A program made the position numbers and the translations under genes. From Nocardiopsis xinjiangensis YIM 90004 (GTDB lineage Bacteria; Actinomycetota; Actinomycetes; Streptosporangiales; Streptosporangiaceae): a stretch of 64,000 nucleotides of DNA. The stretch is from positions 12,072 through 76,071 of the forward strand of contig NZ_ANBE01000007.1 in NCBI RefSeq assembly GCF_000341145.1. The letters are read 5' to 3'. Positions 17,324 through 25,705 of the stretch are shown piece after piece (position 1 is the stretch's first letter; every line of letters starts with the position of its first letter). A model generated the notes under the pieces. That model was not told the DNA's origin, did not search any database, and worked only from the letters and a program-made list of their open reading frames with translations.

Positions 17324-18025
17324 ATGACCCCCCGACGCGACGAACTCCCCAAGCTCCACGATCTCCGTTGGAGCGAGATCGACCCCCGCACCCACCCCTT
17401 CGACCCCGCGACCGCACGCGCCGAGGTCGGCGCCCTGGCCCCGGCGGCTCACGTGCCGCCCCCTCCCGAGGGCACCGACATCTGGGAGCGCATCGCGTGG
17501 GGCCGGGAGTTCGCCGGGCCCTGGACCGGGGAGATGACCCGCGCCCTGCACGAACGCTTCGGGCCCTGGGTCCTCGGCTGGGGCTACTCCGCCGAGGGCA
17601 GTGGGGGTGCGGTGTTCAGCTGGTGCTGCCCCACGGACTCGGTGACCACCCCGGAGCAGACCCTCGACCGGGTGGCGGCCTCCCTGTGCGAGTGGCGCGC
17701 CTGGCTGGAGGAACTGGGCGAGATCTACGAACGCCACCCCATGGGCAGCGGCGACCGCGCGGACGTGTGGGAGCGCGCCGCGACCGTCATCACCACCCGC
17801 GTCGTCGAGCGTACGCAGGGAGCGGAGGCCTGGTACATGCACTGCGCCCAGGCCCTGACCTGGTATCTGACCATGTGGGGCCTCTCGTTGGACACGGCCG
17901 TCGAGTGGACGGAGCTGATCCTCGAGGGCTCGTTCGAGAGCTGGATCGTGCCGGGGGACTCCGCCGTGCAGGAGGTCGCCCGGCAGGTGGCCGCCGCACC
18001 GTGGGAGAAACAGGGGCGCACGTGA
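17324..18025 (+). CDS. Hypothetical protein paired with Fic-domain gene
   Basis: A 233-residue protein I do not recognise. It starts at ATG 17324 with PRRDELPKLHDLRWSEID and contains many Trp residues (for example WERIAWGREFAGPWTGEM and MHCAQALTWYLTMWGL). It is mostly alpha-helical by composition, with no signal peptide or clear membrane segment. Its stop overlaps the GTG start of the Fic gene as GTGA, so the two are made together and probably act together. It could be a dedicated partner, target or regulator of the Fic protein, but nothing in the sequence proves an antitoxin role, and I see no clear inhibitory (S/T)xxxE(G/N) helix. Confidence 0.75.
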   Translation: MTPRRDELPKLHDLRWSEIDPRTHPFDPATARAEVGALAPAAHVPPPPEGTDIWERIAWGREFAGPWTGEMTRALHERFGPWVLGWGYSAEGSGGAVFSWCCPTDSVTTPEQTLDRVAASLCEWRAWLEELGEIYERHPMGSGDRADVWERAATVITTRVVERTQGAEAWYMHCAQALTWYLTMWGLSLDTAVEWTELILEGSFESWIVPGDSAVQEVARQVAAAPWEKQGRT

Positions 18026-18660
18026 GCACCGACCACCTGCGCCTGTGGCTCACCGTGCGCGACACCGTCCCCTGGGAACACACGCGCCCCGCCACCCACA
18101 CACTTGTCGCTCCGGCCCGGGACGGCGCGGCCGACGACGTGCGGGCCTTCGACGCGGCCCGGTCCCCCGAGCGCGCGGCGGGGATGCTCGCCGCGCTGGA
18201 ACACGCACGTTCTGACGCCGCCGTGGGGGCGCCTCTGGAGTTCGCCCGGGTCGCCTCCTGGCAGCGGTCGGTCCTGGGCACGTCCGCGGTGGGGTTCCGC
18301 CGGGGTTCGGCCTTCGCCAAAGGCGGGCGCGAGCGCTACGGCACCGACCTGACCGGCCTGTTCGACGCGTGTCTGGCCGAGACCGCCGCCCCCTCCCCCG
18401 CTCTGCCGGCACGCGCCGCCCGCGCCTACCTGGACGTGTGCTTCTTCCATCCCTTCAGCGACGGCAACGCACGGGCAGCGTTCCTGGTGTTGGTCTTCGT
18501 CCTGGCCCGCGAGAGTGTGGCGCTGGACCGGGTGGGGCCGCTGCGGCGGCTGCCGCATCGCGCCGACCATCCCGAGGGCGCGTTGGCGCTGGCGGACCTG
18601 GTGTCGGTGCTGCTCGAGCACGCCTGCAGGCGTGCTGCGGGGCGGCCCGATCGACCGTGA
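18022..18660 (+). CDS. Fic/Doc-family protein with variant active-site motif
   Basis: A 212-residue protein with a Fic-type motif HPFSDGNARAA at residues 143-153. Canonical AMP-transferring Fic proteins have HxFx(D/E)GNGRxxR. Here the second Gly is Ala and the last Arg is Phe, so the triphosphate-binding anion hole is altered. That resembles Doc-like or actinomycete variant groups and leaves the chemistry (AMP transfer, phosphotransfer or other) open. The catalytic His143 is retained. An upstream segment RVASWQRSVLGTSAVGFR fits the helical region before the motif. The GTG start overlaps the upstream hypothetical gene by 4 bp. The stop codon lies in the loop of a terminator hairpin. Confidence 0.85.
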   Translation: MSTDHLRLWLTVRDTVPWEHTRPATHTLVAPARDGAADDVRAFDAARSPERAAGMLAALEHARSDAAVGAPLEFARVASWQRSVLGTSAVGFRRGSAFAKGGRERYGTDLTGLFDACLAETAAPSPALPARAARAYLDVCFFHPFSDGNARAAFLVLVFVLARESVALDRVGPLRRLPHRADHPEGALALADLVSVLLEHACRRAAGRPDRP

Positions 18661-18686
18661 GGGGGCGTAGGTCGGTCGGGCCGCCC
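18640..18686. terminator. Bidirectional hairpin overlapping the Fic stop codon
   Basis: A 17-bp inverted repeat (18640-18656 with 18670-18686, one mismatch that forms a G-U pair) encloses a 13-base loop containing the Fic stop codon. It lies between convergent genes and could terminate both. Confidence 0.8.
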
Positions 18687-18697
18687 TGGGTTCCGGC

Positions 18698-19993
18698 TCA
18701 GGTGCCGGAGGGTTCGGTGGCCTCCTGCACCGCGGAGGTGAACTGCTCGCTCGCCTGCTCGGGGGTGGCGTTGCCGAACCCGAGGTCCTCCATGACACGG
18801 AGGTTGATGTCGACGACCTCGCCCGCACCGATGGGCTGCGGCGGGTTGCCGTCGACGATGGAGTCCTCGATCTCGTCGATGAACTCCGTCGCCTTGGTGT
18901 CGGCCTGGCCCAGGTCGTCGACGATCGCGTCGCGGACCTCGAGGTTGGCGGGGATACCGAGCTCGCCCTGGACCACCCGCGCGGAGGCGGGGTCGTTGAG
19001 GAGGTAGTCCACGAACTGGCCCGCTTCCTCGGGGTGGTCGCTGCCGGCCGCGACCGAGTAGTAGATGCTCGGCTTGTAGAAGAGCCCGGTGCGCTCGAAC
19101 TCGGCCTCCCCGGGCATCCGCAGGAGCTCCAGATCGCGTCCTGAGGCGGATTCGAGGGCCACGAGCTGGTTGCTCCAGAAGAAGGCCATCGCGCCTTCGT
19201 TCATCCCCACGAGGGACTGCTCGGGGCCGGCCGCGGCGAGTTCGACGCTCCGGGAAGCGCTGGGCTGGATGCCCTCCTCGATCAAACGCTCGTTGAACTC
19301 GTACCAGGAGGTGAGGGTCTCGTCGCTGTAGGCGATCTCCCCGTTCTCGTCGAAGAGGTTCTCCCCGTGCTGGCGGGCGTAGATCTGGAAGACGTTCTCG
19401 TTACCGGGGCCCTGGGTACCGATGATCTCCCCGTCGGTGGCGTCGGTGATCTCCTCGGAGATCTCGGCGTACTCGCCCCAGGTCCAGTTCTCGTCGTCGG
19501 GCATGTCCACCCCGGCCTCCTCGAAGGCCTGCGGGTCGGCCGCGATGGTCATGGCGTTCACCCCGCCCACGGCCCCGGTGGTACCGTCCTCGGTCACACC
19601 GCTCTCGGCCATCAGCGGGTCCATCTCCGAGAGGTCGAGTGTTTCCAGCTCCGTGAGGTCGTACAGAGCGCCCCGGTCGGCGTACTCACTCAGGTAGGCG
19701 TCGTCCTGCATGATGATGTCGGGTGAGTCGTTGGCCGCGGTGTTGGTGGCCAACCGGTCCCAGTAGTTGCTCCAGTCGGTGTAGTCGCCCGACACCGAGA
19801 TCCCGGGGTTCTCGGCCTCGAAGTCGGCGATGACCTCCTGGAGCGCCTCATGGCGGCTGTCCGATCCCCACCAGGAGAAGCGGAGTTCGACCGTGCCGTC
19901 GTCCCCATCGCCACAAGCGGTGGCCAAGAGTGCGAGCGCGCTCCCGGCGGCAGCCACTCGGAGGAGCGGGCGTGCGCGGAATCGTGGGGGCAT
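18698..19993 (-). CDS. Sugar-binding lipoprotein of pectin-oligosaccharide ABC transporter
   Basis: A 431-residue CUT1 solute-binding lipoprotein. The signal sequence has RFRARPLLR, a hydrophobic core and a lipobox LLATAC (Cys27). The mature part is acidic (long DGDDGTVELRF start, many Asp/Glu), as for extracellular binding proteins. No permease is adjacent. However, its promoter and LacI-type operator are almost identical to those before the two orphan permeases at 35917 and 36872, so these three genes probably form one transporter. The ligand is inferred to be a rhamnogalacturonan fragment from the lyase and hydrolase genes under the same operator. Confidence 0.92.
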   Translation of the reverse strand: MPPRFRARPLLRVAAAGSALALLATACGDGDDGTVELRFSWWGSDSRHEALQEVIADFEAENPGISVSGDYTDWSNYWDRLATNTAANDSPDIIMQDDAYLSEYADRGALYDLTELETLDLSEMDPLMAESGVTEDGTTGAVGGVNAMTIAADPQAFEEAGVDMPDDENWTWGEYAEISEEITDATDGEIIGTQGPGNENVFQIYARQHGENLFDENGEIAYSDETLTSWYEFNERLIEEGIQPSASRSVELAAAGPEQSLVGMNEGAMAFFWSNQLVALESASGRDLELLRMPGEAEFERTGLFYKPSIYYSVAAGSDHPEEAGQFVDYLLNDPASARVVQGELGIPANLEVRDAIVDDLGQADTKATEFIDEIEDSIVDGNPPQPIGAGEVVDINLRVMEDLGFGNATPEQASEQFTSAVQEATEPSGT

Positions 19994-20091
19994 GAGGGAT
20001 CCCTTCGATCAAAGGGCGGACGGGGGGACTGGACCTCGCGTGCGGGGACCACGAGGACAGGGCTACCGGTCAAGGGTTCTCGGATTCAGTC

Positions 20092-20152
20092 TGGTAAGCG
20101 CTATCCATCCTGAATTTCCTGCTTTTTAACACCAAATTCTGACCCGTGTCAA
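20092..20152 (-). promoter_or_regulatory. Promoter and LacI-type operator of binding-protein gene
   Basis: On the minus strand there is TTGACA (20152-20147), a 17-base spacer and TTAAAA (20129-20124). An operator TGGATAGCGCTTACCA (20107-20092) begins about 16 bases past the -10 box. The same layout occurs at 35715-35769. An operator over the transcript start suggests repression by steric block. Confidence 0.75.
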
Positions 20153-20355
20153 TGATGGCAGGGGCGCTGGAATCCGGCCCGCGGCGGCTCTGACCGCAGG
20201 CATCACGGGCTGCGGAACCAAGGGGGTGCCGAGATCTCGGAGGCCGCCCCACCGGCGACCCGCCCCCGGAGAGCCCCACTGCCACCCCGCGCGGACGGGC
20301 CCCACACACGCCTGCCCGCTCCCCCGCGGATCGTGACGTGCCTTGCCCGACCCTC

Positions 20356-20369
20356 GGCAAGCGCTTACC
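20356..20369. promoter_or_regulatory. LacI-type operator GGCAAGCGCTTACC
   Basis: A near-perfect palindrome ten bases before the presumed GTG start of the dehydrogenase at 20379. It belongs to the AAGCGCTT operator set of this region. Its closeness to the start suggests a short or absent leader. Confidence 0.75.
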
Positions 20370-20378
20370 ATCCTGTTC

Positions 20379-21617
20379 GTGCGACATGGCGAACCCCCTC
20401 GGACCCCGGACCCCCACACCCCCGCCCCGCAACACCCCCTGCCCCCGGGCCCGGTACCCATCCTCCTCGTGGGTGTGCACGGTTACGGGCGCATGTACCT
20501 GCGTTCACTCCTGCCCCTCGTACGCCGCGGCGACGTCGGCCTCGTGGGTCTGTGCGACCCTCACCCTCCCGCCCCCGACGACGAGCTCGAGGGCCACGGT
20601 CCTCTTCCCTGCTTCACCGACCTGGACGAGGCCCTGGAGCGCACCGGCGCCCGGATCACCGTGATCGCCACGCCGATCCACACCCACCTGCCCCTGGCCC
20701 TCACCGCCCTGAAACACGGCTCCCACCTGATGCTGGAGAAGCCCTCCACCGCCTCCCTCACCGAGTTCGACCGTCTCGCCGAGGCCCTGGAAGGGTCCGG
20801 GCTCGCGTGCCAGATCGGTTTCCAGAGCCTGGGCTCCGGGGCGGTCGGCGAGGTGCGCCGGCTCCTCGGCACGGGCGCGGTGGGCGAGCTCCGCGGTATC
20901 GGGGCCGCCGGCACCTGGAAACGCACCTCTGCCTACTACGCACGCGCCCCCTGGGCGGGCCGCCGCCGGATGGAGGGCCGCGACGTGGTGGACGGCGCTC
21001 TCACCAACCCCTTCGCCCACGCGGTCGCCACGTCCCTGGCCCTGGCCGGGGAAGGGCACCGTGCGCCCCGATCGACCGAGGTGGAGCTCTACCGTGCGCA
21101 CCCGATCGAGAGCGACGACACCTCGGCGCTGAGACTGCACACACGGGAGGGCGTCCCCATCACCGTGGCGGTGACGCTGTGCGCCCCCGGCGATCCGCCC
21201 CCGGTCCTGAGCGTGCACGGGACCCGCGGACGGATCGACCTGGAGTACACCGAGGACCGCCTCACCCTGCGCAGGGAGGGCCGGGCCCCGCACACGACGG
21301 TCCACCCCCGGTTCGGTCTCGTGGACGACCTCGTGGCTCACCTGCGCGAGGGCACGCCGCTGACCTGTCCCCTCTCAGCCACCCGCGGCTTCGCGCACGC
21401 GTTGGAGGCCGTGCGCACCGCCCCCGCCCCCCGGCCCATCGGGGCCCGCCACCAGAAAGTGTGGCAGGAGGACGGACACACCCACCGGACCGTGCACGGG
21501 ATCACCGAACTGGTCCATCGCAGCGCGGAGTCGCTGTCCCTGTTCAGCGAGCTCGGGGCGCCCTGGGCGCGGCCGCCCGCCGGCGACCCCCGCGCCCCCG
21601 CCGGCCCCGTGGCCTGA
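20379..21617 (+). CDS. Gfo/Idh/MocA-family oxidoreductase
   Basis: A 412-residue NAD(P)-dependent sugar dehydrogenase-like protein. The Rossmann start is PILLVGVHGYGRMYLRS, with GxGxxG reduced to GVHGYGRM, then VIATPIHTH and the family LEKPSTAS motif (EKP). The start is uncertain. The GTG at 20379 lies just past the operator and gives a proline-rich leader of about 25 residues with no Shine-Dalgarno, possibly leaderless; the frame also opens earlier at 20343, inside the operator. Genes for an epimerase and a LacI regulator follow on the same strand. It probably oxidises or reduces a pectin-derived sugar; the substrate is unknown. Confidence 0.85.
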   Translation: MRHGEPPRTPDPHTPAPQHPLPPGPVPILLVGVHGYGRMYLRSLLPLVRRGDVGLVGLCDPHPPAPDDELEGHGPLPCFTDLDEALERTGARITVIATPIHTHLPLALTALKHGSHLMLEKPSTASLTEFDRLAEALEGSGLACQIGFQSLGSGAVGEVRRLLGTGAVGELRGIGAAGTWKRTSAYYARAPWAGRRRMEGRDVVDGALTNPFAHAVATSLALAGEGHRAPRSTEVELYRAHPIESDDTSALRLHTREGVPITVAVTLCAPGDPPPVLSVHGTRGRIDLEYTEDRLTLRREGRAPHTTVHPRFGLVDDLVAHLREGTPLTCPLSATRGFAHALEAVRTAPAPRPIGARHQKVWQEDGHTHRTVHGITELVHRSAESLSLFSELGAPWARPPAGDPRAPAGPVA

Positions 21618-21660
21618 CCCGCCTCTCCGCCCCGTCCCGGGGCCCCGAAAGGAGCGCTCC

Positions 21661-22548
21661 ATGCGCGTACTCGTCACCGGAGGATCCGGACGCCTCGGCC
21701 GCAGCACCGTGGCGGTCCTCGCCGCGCGGGGGCACGAGACGGTCTCCGTGGACGCCCGTCCCGGCGCTGCCGTCGCGGGGGTCTTCCAGCGCACCGCGGA
21801 CCTGATGGATCTGTCGGCGCGCACCGCCCTGTTCCGGGAGAGCGCACCGGAGGCGGTCGTGCACCTGGCCGGGATCGCCGTCCCCTTCGGCGAACCGGAC
21901 GAGCGCACCCTGACCGTGAACACGGCCCTGGCCTGGTCGGTACTGTCCGAGGCCACAGCGGCGGGGGCGCAGTGTGCGGTGGCGGCCTCCAGCCCCACGG
22001 TCTACGGCTACAACCACCCGTCCTGGGCCCCGCTGCGGTTGCCCCTGGACGAGGAGCACCCGATCGCCCCCTGGCACGCCTACGGCCTGAGCAAGGCGGT
22101 GGTGGAGGAGACCGTGCGCGCCCTCGCCCGGAGTTCGGACGGGTGTGTCCTCTCCGCCGTCCGCCCGGGGTACGTGATCACCCCCGAGGAATGGGACGGG
22201 GCCCTCACCCAGCAGGGCCACACCGTCCGCGAGCGCCTCCGCGACCCTGCCCTGGCCGGTGCGTCCTTGTTCAACTACGTGGACGCCGAGGACGCGGCGC
22301 TCCTGATCGCCCTGCTCGTCGAGAACCCGGACCGGGCGCGCAACGGGGGCGTGTACAACGCCGTCGCGCCCGACCCGCTCTGCCCCGGGCCCGTGGACAC
22401 GCTCCTGGCCCGCCTGCACCCGGCCACGGCGCCCTTCGCCGGGGCCCTGGCCGACGGACGGGCCGTCTTCTCCTCCGAGCGCGCCCGCGCCGAGCTCGGG
22501 TGGCGCCCGGAAGGGACGTGGCGTTCCCGGCTGCGTACCGGGGATTGA
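21661..22548 (+). CDS. NAD-dependent epimerase/dehydratase (extended SDR)
   Basis: A 295-residue extended short-chain dehydrogenase. It has the NAD-binding motif VTGGSGRLG (6-14), a Ser in AASSPTVYGY, and a catalytic pair in AYGLSKAVVEE (YxxxK). Such proteins act on sugar nucleotides or on uronate-type sugars (the uronate dehydrogenase group is similar in size). It follows the Gfo/Idh dehydrogenase by 43 bp, with a clear GAAAGGAG Shine-Dalgarno, and precedes the LacI gene that has its own operator. Given the surrounding pectin genes, a role in oxidising galacturonate- or rhamnose-derived sugars is plausible but unproven. Confidence 0.88.
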   Translation: MRVLVTGGSGRLGRSTVAVLAARGHETVSVDARPGAAVAGVFQRTADLMDLSARTALFRESAPEAVVHLAGIAVPFGEPDERTLTVNTALAWSVLSEATAAGAQCAVAASSPTVYGYNHPSWAPLRLPLDEEHPIAPWHAYGLSKAVVEETVRALARSSDGCVLSAVRPGYVITPEEWDGALTQQGHTVRERLRDPALAGASLFNYVDAEDAALLIALLVENPDRARNGGVYNAVAPDPLCPGPVDTLLARLHPATAPFAGALADGRAVFSSERARAELGWRPEGTWRSRLRTGD

Positions 22549-22581
22549 CCAGGAGGGGCGCACGCACGGGTTCGGTTAATG

Positions 22582-22598
22582 TGGGAAGCGATTTCCCA
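22582..22598. promoter_or_regulatory. LacI-type operator upstream of lacI regulator
   Basis: TGGGAAGCGATTTCCCA is a 17-bp near-palindrome 27 bases before the regulator start. It is the AAGCG-centred member of the regional operator set and suggests the regulator controls its own gene. Confidence 0.75.
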
Positions 22599-22625
22599 TC
22601 GGCACGAGTTGTAAGGACGCAGGGG

Positions 22626-23660
22626 TTGAGTTCGGGGTACGTGACTCTGGGGCAGGTGGCCGAGGCGGCAGGTGTGTCCTTGGCGACCGCTTCGAGGGTC
22701 CTCAACGGGAGCACCAGCACCCGCCAGGTCAGTGGGGAATTGCGTGAACGGGTGACATCGAGCGCCCGGGCGCTGGGGTACCTGCCCAACGCCTCGGCGC
22801 AGTCGCTGGCACGCAACTCCAGTTCCTTGGTGGGCCTGGTCGTGCACGACATCGCCGACCCGTACTTCTCGTCCGTGGCCGCTGGTGTCACCCAGACGGT
22901 GGAGGAACACGGCCTGGTCGTGGTGCTGGGCACGACCGACCGTTCCCCCAGCAAGGAGAGCACGATCCTGGCCGCATTGCGCTCGCACCGGGCCAAGGCG
23001 GTGGTGCTGGTCGGGTCCCGTTCCACCGACAGCAAGAGCACCGAGGCTCTCACGCGGGAGATCGAGTTGTTCCGCCGCCAGGGCGGGCGCGTGGCGTGTG
23101 TGTCCCAGCCGGTCCTGCCGGCCGACACCGTCTCGCCCGACAACCACGCCGGCGCGGCCGAGTTGGCCCGCAGCCTGATCGAGCAGGGGCACCGCAAGTT
23201 CGCGCTCCTGGCCGGCCCCAACAACCTGAGCACGGCGCGGGAGCGCATGGACGGTTTCCATTCGGCGCTGTCCGCCGCCGGCCTGGAGCCCGACTACCAG
23301 GACGTCATGCACGGGGACTTCACCCGGGACGGCGGTTACGCCTCGACGCGTCGGCTGATGATGCTGGGCACGGAGGCGACCTGCCTGTTCGCGGTCAACG
23401 ACGTGATGGCCACCGGTGCGATCGCCGCGCTGCGCGAGCTCGGGGTGCGGGTGCCCGAGCAGCTCTCGGTGGCCGGTTTCGACGACATCCCGACGTTGCG
23501 GGACCTGACGCCCTCGCTGACCACGGTGCGCCTGCCGCTGGAGCAGATGGGCCGGCAAGCGGCCGAATTGGTGTTGGCCCGTGAGGAACGGGAGGAGCCG
23601 CGACTGATCGACGTGCACGGCGAGGTGCTCATCCGGGAGAGTACCCGGCCCCCCGCCTGA
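22626..23660 (+). CDS. LacI-family regulator of the pectin regulon
   Basis: A 344-residue LacI/GalR repressor. The N-terminal helix-turn-helix reads VTLGQVAEAAGVSLATASRV, followed by the hinge helix LPNASAQSLARNSSSLVGL and a periplasmic-binding-like effector domain (DIADPYFSSVAAG, LFAVNDVMATGAIAAL, VAGFDDIPTLRDLTPSLTTV). I chose TTG 22626, with AAGGA eight bases upstream; a GTG at 22641 is the alternative. It is the only LacI gene in the 18-40 kb block, its own promoter carries the operator, and eight similar palindromes lie in front of the sugar genes, so it is the likely master repressor. The inducer is unknown. Confidence 0.93.
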   Translation: MSSGYVTLGQVAEAAGVSLATASRVLNGSTSTRQVSGELRERVTSSARALGYLPNASAQSLARNSSSLVGLVVHDIADPYFSSVAAGVTQTVEEHGLVVVLGTTDRSPSKESTILAALRSHRAKAVVLVGSRSTDSKSTEALTREIELFRRQGGRVACVSQPVLPADTVSPDNHAGAAELARSLIEQGHRKFALLAGPNNLSTARERMDGFHSALSAAGLEPDYQDVMHGDFTRDGGYASTRRLMMLGTEATCLFAVNDVMATGAIAALRELGVRVPEQLSVAGFDDIPTLRDLTPSLTTVRLPLEQMGRQAAELVLAREEREEPRLIDVHGEVLIRESTRPPA

Positions 23661-23688
23661 CCGTCCTGGGCGGAGGACCGGGGCCCGC

Positions 23689-24768
23689 TCAACCCGTGGG
23701 GTCCTCACCGGGGCCGGCGAGGACCAGACCGTGGCCCGGCGCGGTGTCGGCTCGCAGCCACCCGTTCTCGATACACACCCCGCTCGGTGCGGCCAGTGCG
23801 CCCAACGCCGCGAAGGACCCCTGGTCGATGTCCTCCACCATGGCCACTCTCGGCAGGCACAGGGCCAGTTGCCCGGACAGTTCCGGGAGCAGGTGCGGGG
23901 CCACGGGAACGCTGCGCCGGGCGGCCAGCTCGGCGATGCGCAGGAACGGGGTGATGCCCCCGACCCTGACCACGTTGGGTTGGACCACGTCGCAGGCCCC
24001 CTCGTCGAGATAGCGTTCGAACTCCTCGACGGTGCGCAGGTTCTCCCCCAGGGCGAAGGGCACGTCGGTGCGCGCACGCAGCCGTACGTGGGCCGCCAGG
24101 TCGCCGGCCGGCAGCGGCTCCTCCACGAACAGGGGGTCGTGCTCGGTCAGACCGCCCAGGGCCCGCAGGGCACCGGGCACGTCCCAGCGCTGGTTGGCGT
24201 CGACCATGAGCAGGCGTTCAGGACCGACGAGGTCGCGCACCGCGGCGACCCTGTCCAGGTCGCGCCCGGTCTCGGCCGAGCCCACCTTGATCTTGACGGC
24301 GTGGTGCCCGGCCTCGGTCCAGGAACGCACCTGGGCGAGGAGGTCGGGCAGGCAACGGTCGAGGTTGACGCCGCTGCCGTAGGCGGCCACACGGTCGCGG
24401 CGCCGGCCGATGAGTTCGGCCAGCGGCAGGTTCGCTGCCTTCCCGGCCAGGTCCCACAGGGCGATGTCCACCCCGGCCAGAGCCATGAGAGTCAACCCGC
24501 TGGTGCCGGCCTCGCGCAGCGACCAGTGGAGTTCCTCCCACAGGCACGGGTGGGCGCGGCGGCCCTCCAACAGCGGCGCCAGGTCGGCGTTGACCAGGGC
24601 TTCGACCGCTCTGCCTCCGACGACGGGGGTCCAGGAGAACCCGGTCCCGGTCGGTCCGGTGTCGGTCTCGACACGGACCACGACCACGTCGTTGCGATCG
24701 ACCCCGCCGTCCCAGGCCCGGTGCAGCCGCAGTCGCCGCAGGAACGCACGCACACGGGTGACTCTCAT
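23689..24768 (-). CDS. Enolase-superfamily (mandelate racemase/MLE) sugar-acid dehydratase-like
   Basis: A 359-residue member of the enolase superfamily. The N-terminal capping domain is followed by a barrel with KxK in HAVKIKVGS (about 156-164), metal ligands in MVDANQRWD, VEEPLPAGD and FALGENLR, and a His in VAPHLLPEL. The KxK base plus C-terminal His is the mandelate-racemase subgroup pattern found in many sugar-acid dehydratases. The start is ATG 24768, with GAGGAGG about 11 bases upstream; a GTG at 24777 is possible. It is last in a four-gene operon with a TIM-barrel isomerase, a DUF993 protein and a dehydrogenase. Confidence 0.9.
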   Translation of the reverse strand: MRVTRVRAFLRRLRLHRAWDGGVDRNDVVVVRVETDTGPTGTGFSWTPVVGGRAVEALVNADLAPLLEGRRAHPCLWEELHWSLREAGTSGLTLMALAGVDIALWDLAGKAANLPLAELIGRRRDRVAAYGSGVNLDRCLPDLLAQVRSWTEAGHHAVKIKVGSAETGRDLDRVAAVRDLVGPERLLMVDANQRWDVPGALRALGGLTEHDPLFVEEPLPAGDLAAHVRLRARTDVPFALGENLRTVEEFERYLDEGACDVVQPNVVRVGGITPFLRIAELAARRSVPVAPHLLPELSGQLALCLPRVAMVEDIDQGSFAALGALAAPSGVCIENGWLRADTAPGHGLVLAGPGEDPTG

Positions 24769-24784
24769 GGCCCTCGCCACCTCC

Positions 24785-25705
24785 TCACAGCACGTACTGC
24801 ACGTGCCTGCGCACCATCGTGTCGATGACCTGGTCGCTGTCGGCCGCCCAGACGTCGGCGTTGAAGATCTCCACCTCCACGTCGCCCTCGTAGCCGGCCC
24901 GCCGGACGGCACGGTGCAGGGAACGGACGTCGATGTGTCCGTCGCCGACCATGCCCCGGCCCAGCAGGGGGTCGTCGGGGATCGGGGTGAGCCAGTCGCA
25001 GACCTGGAAGGAGGCGATGCGCCCGAGGGCCCCGGCCCGTTCGATGTGGTGATACACGTCCGGGTCCCACCAGAGGTGGTAGGTGTCCACGACCACTCCC
25101 ACCGTCTCGGGCGGGAACCACTTGGCGAGGTCGAGCGCCTGGCCCAGGGTGGACAGCACCGCGCGGTCGGCGCAGAACATGGGGTGCAGGGGTTCCAGGC
25201 CGAGTTTGACCCCGCGGTCGGCCGCGCGGGGCACGAGGTACTCCAGTTCCTCGGCCATGCGGGCGCGGGTGGCGCGCAGGTCCCGTTCTCCGTCGGGCAG
25301 GCCGCCCACCACCAGGACGAGTGTGGCCGCGCCGAAGGCGGCCGCCTCGTCGATGGCGCGCAGGTTGGACTCGCGTGCCTGCTCGGTGCGGGCCGGGTCG
25401 GTCAGGAATCCGCCCCGGCAGTAGGAGGACACGCGCAGGCCCGCCTCTCGCACCATGCGTTCTGCACGTTCCTGTCCTGCCTCCGCGACGTGTTCTCTCC
25501 ACAGGCCGATCGAGGGAACGCCGGCGCGCAGGCATCCGTCGACGGCCCGGGCGAGGTCGGCCCGCTTGACCGTGGCCTGGTTGAGCGAGAGCCGTTCGAT
25601 CCTGGGGTCGCCGGGGGCCGGGGTAGGCAGGTCGGCAGGCCTGCCGGACGGGATGTCCACGGGTTCCGGCTCGGCCGGGGCGGGGGTTCCGGTGCGGGTG
25701 TTCAC
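24785..25705 (-). CDS. Xylose isomerase-like TIM-barrel sugar isomerase/epimerase
   Basis: A 306-residue protein of the AP-endonuclease-2/xylose isomerase-like barrel family (IolE/Hyi/ketose epimerase group). Typical metal-site segments are visible: LGLEPLHPM (Glu), VVVDTYHLWWD (Asp/His), VCDWLTPI and VEVEIFNADVW (Glu). The N-terminal 40 residues form a proline-rich leader before RIERLSLNQATV. The GTG start overlaps the DUF993 stop (GTGA). It isomerises or epimerises a sugar or keto-sugar; the substrate is unknown, but the operon suggests the same pathway as the enolase-superfamily enzyme. Confidence 0.88.
   Translation of the reverse strand: MNTRTGTPAPAEPEPVDIPSGRPADLPTPAPGDPRIERLSLNQATVKRADLARAVDGCLRAGVPSIGLWREHVAEAGQERAERMVREAGLRVSSYCRGGFLTDPARTEQARESNLRAIDEAAAFGAATLVLVVGGLPDGERDLRATRARMAEELEYLVPRAADRGVKLGLEPLHPMFCADRAVLSTLGQALDLAKWFPPETVGVVVDTYHLWWDPDVYHHIERAGALGRIASFQVCDWLTPIPDDPLLGRGMVGDGHIDVRSLHRAVRRAGYEGDVEVEIFNADVWAADSDQVIDTMVRRHVQYVL

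Noticed and set aside
16778-17842. A 354-codon minus-strand frame near the Fic module
   Set aside because: It overlaps the hypothetical gene and the XRE remnant with shadow-like composition and no motif.
17324-18660. Calling the Fic pair a toxin-antitoxin system
   Set aside because: The partner lacks a visible inhibitory helix and is larger than usual antitoxins; left as a hypothesis.
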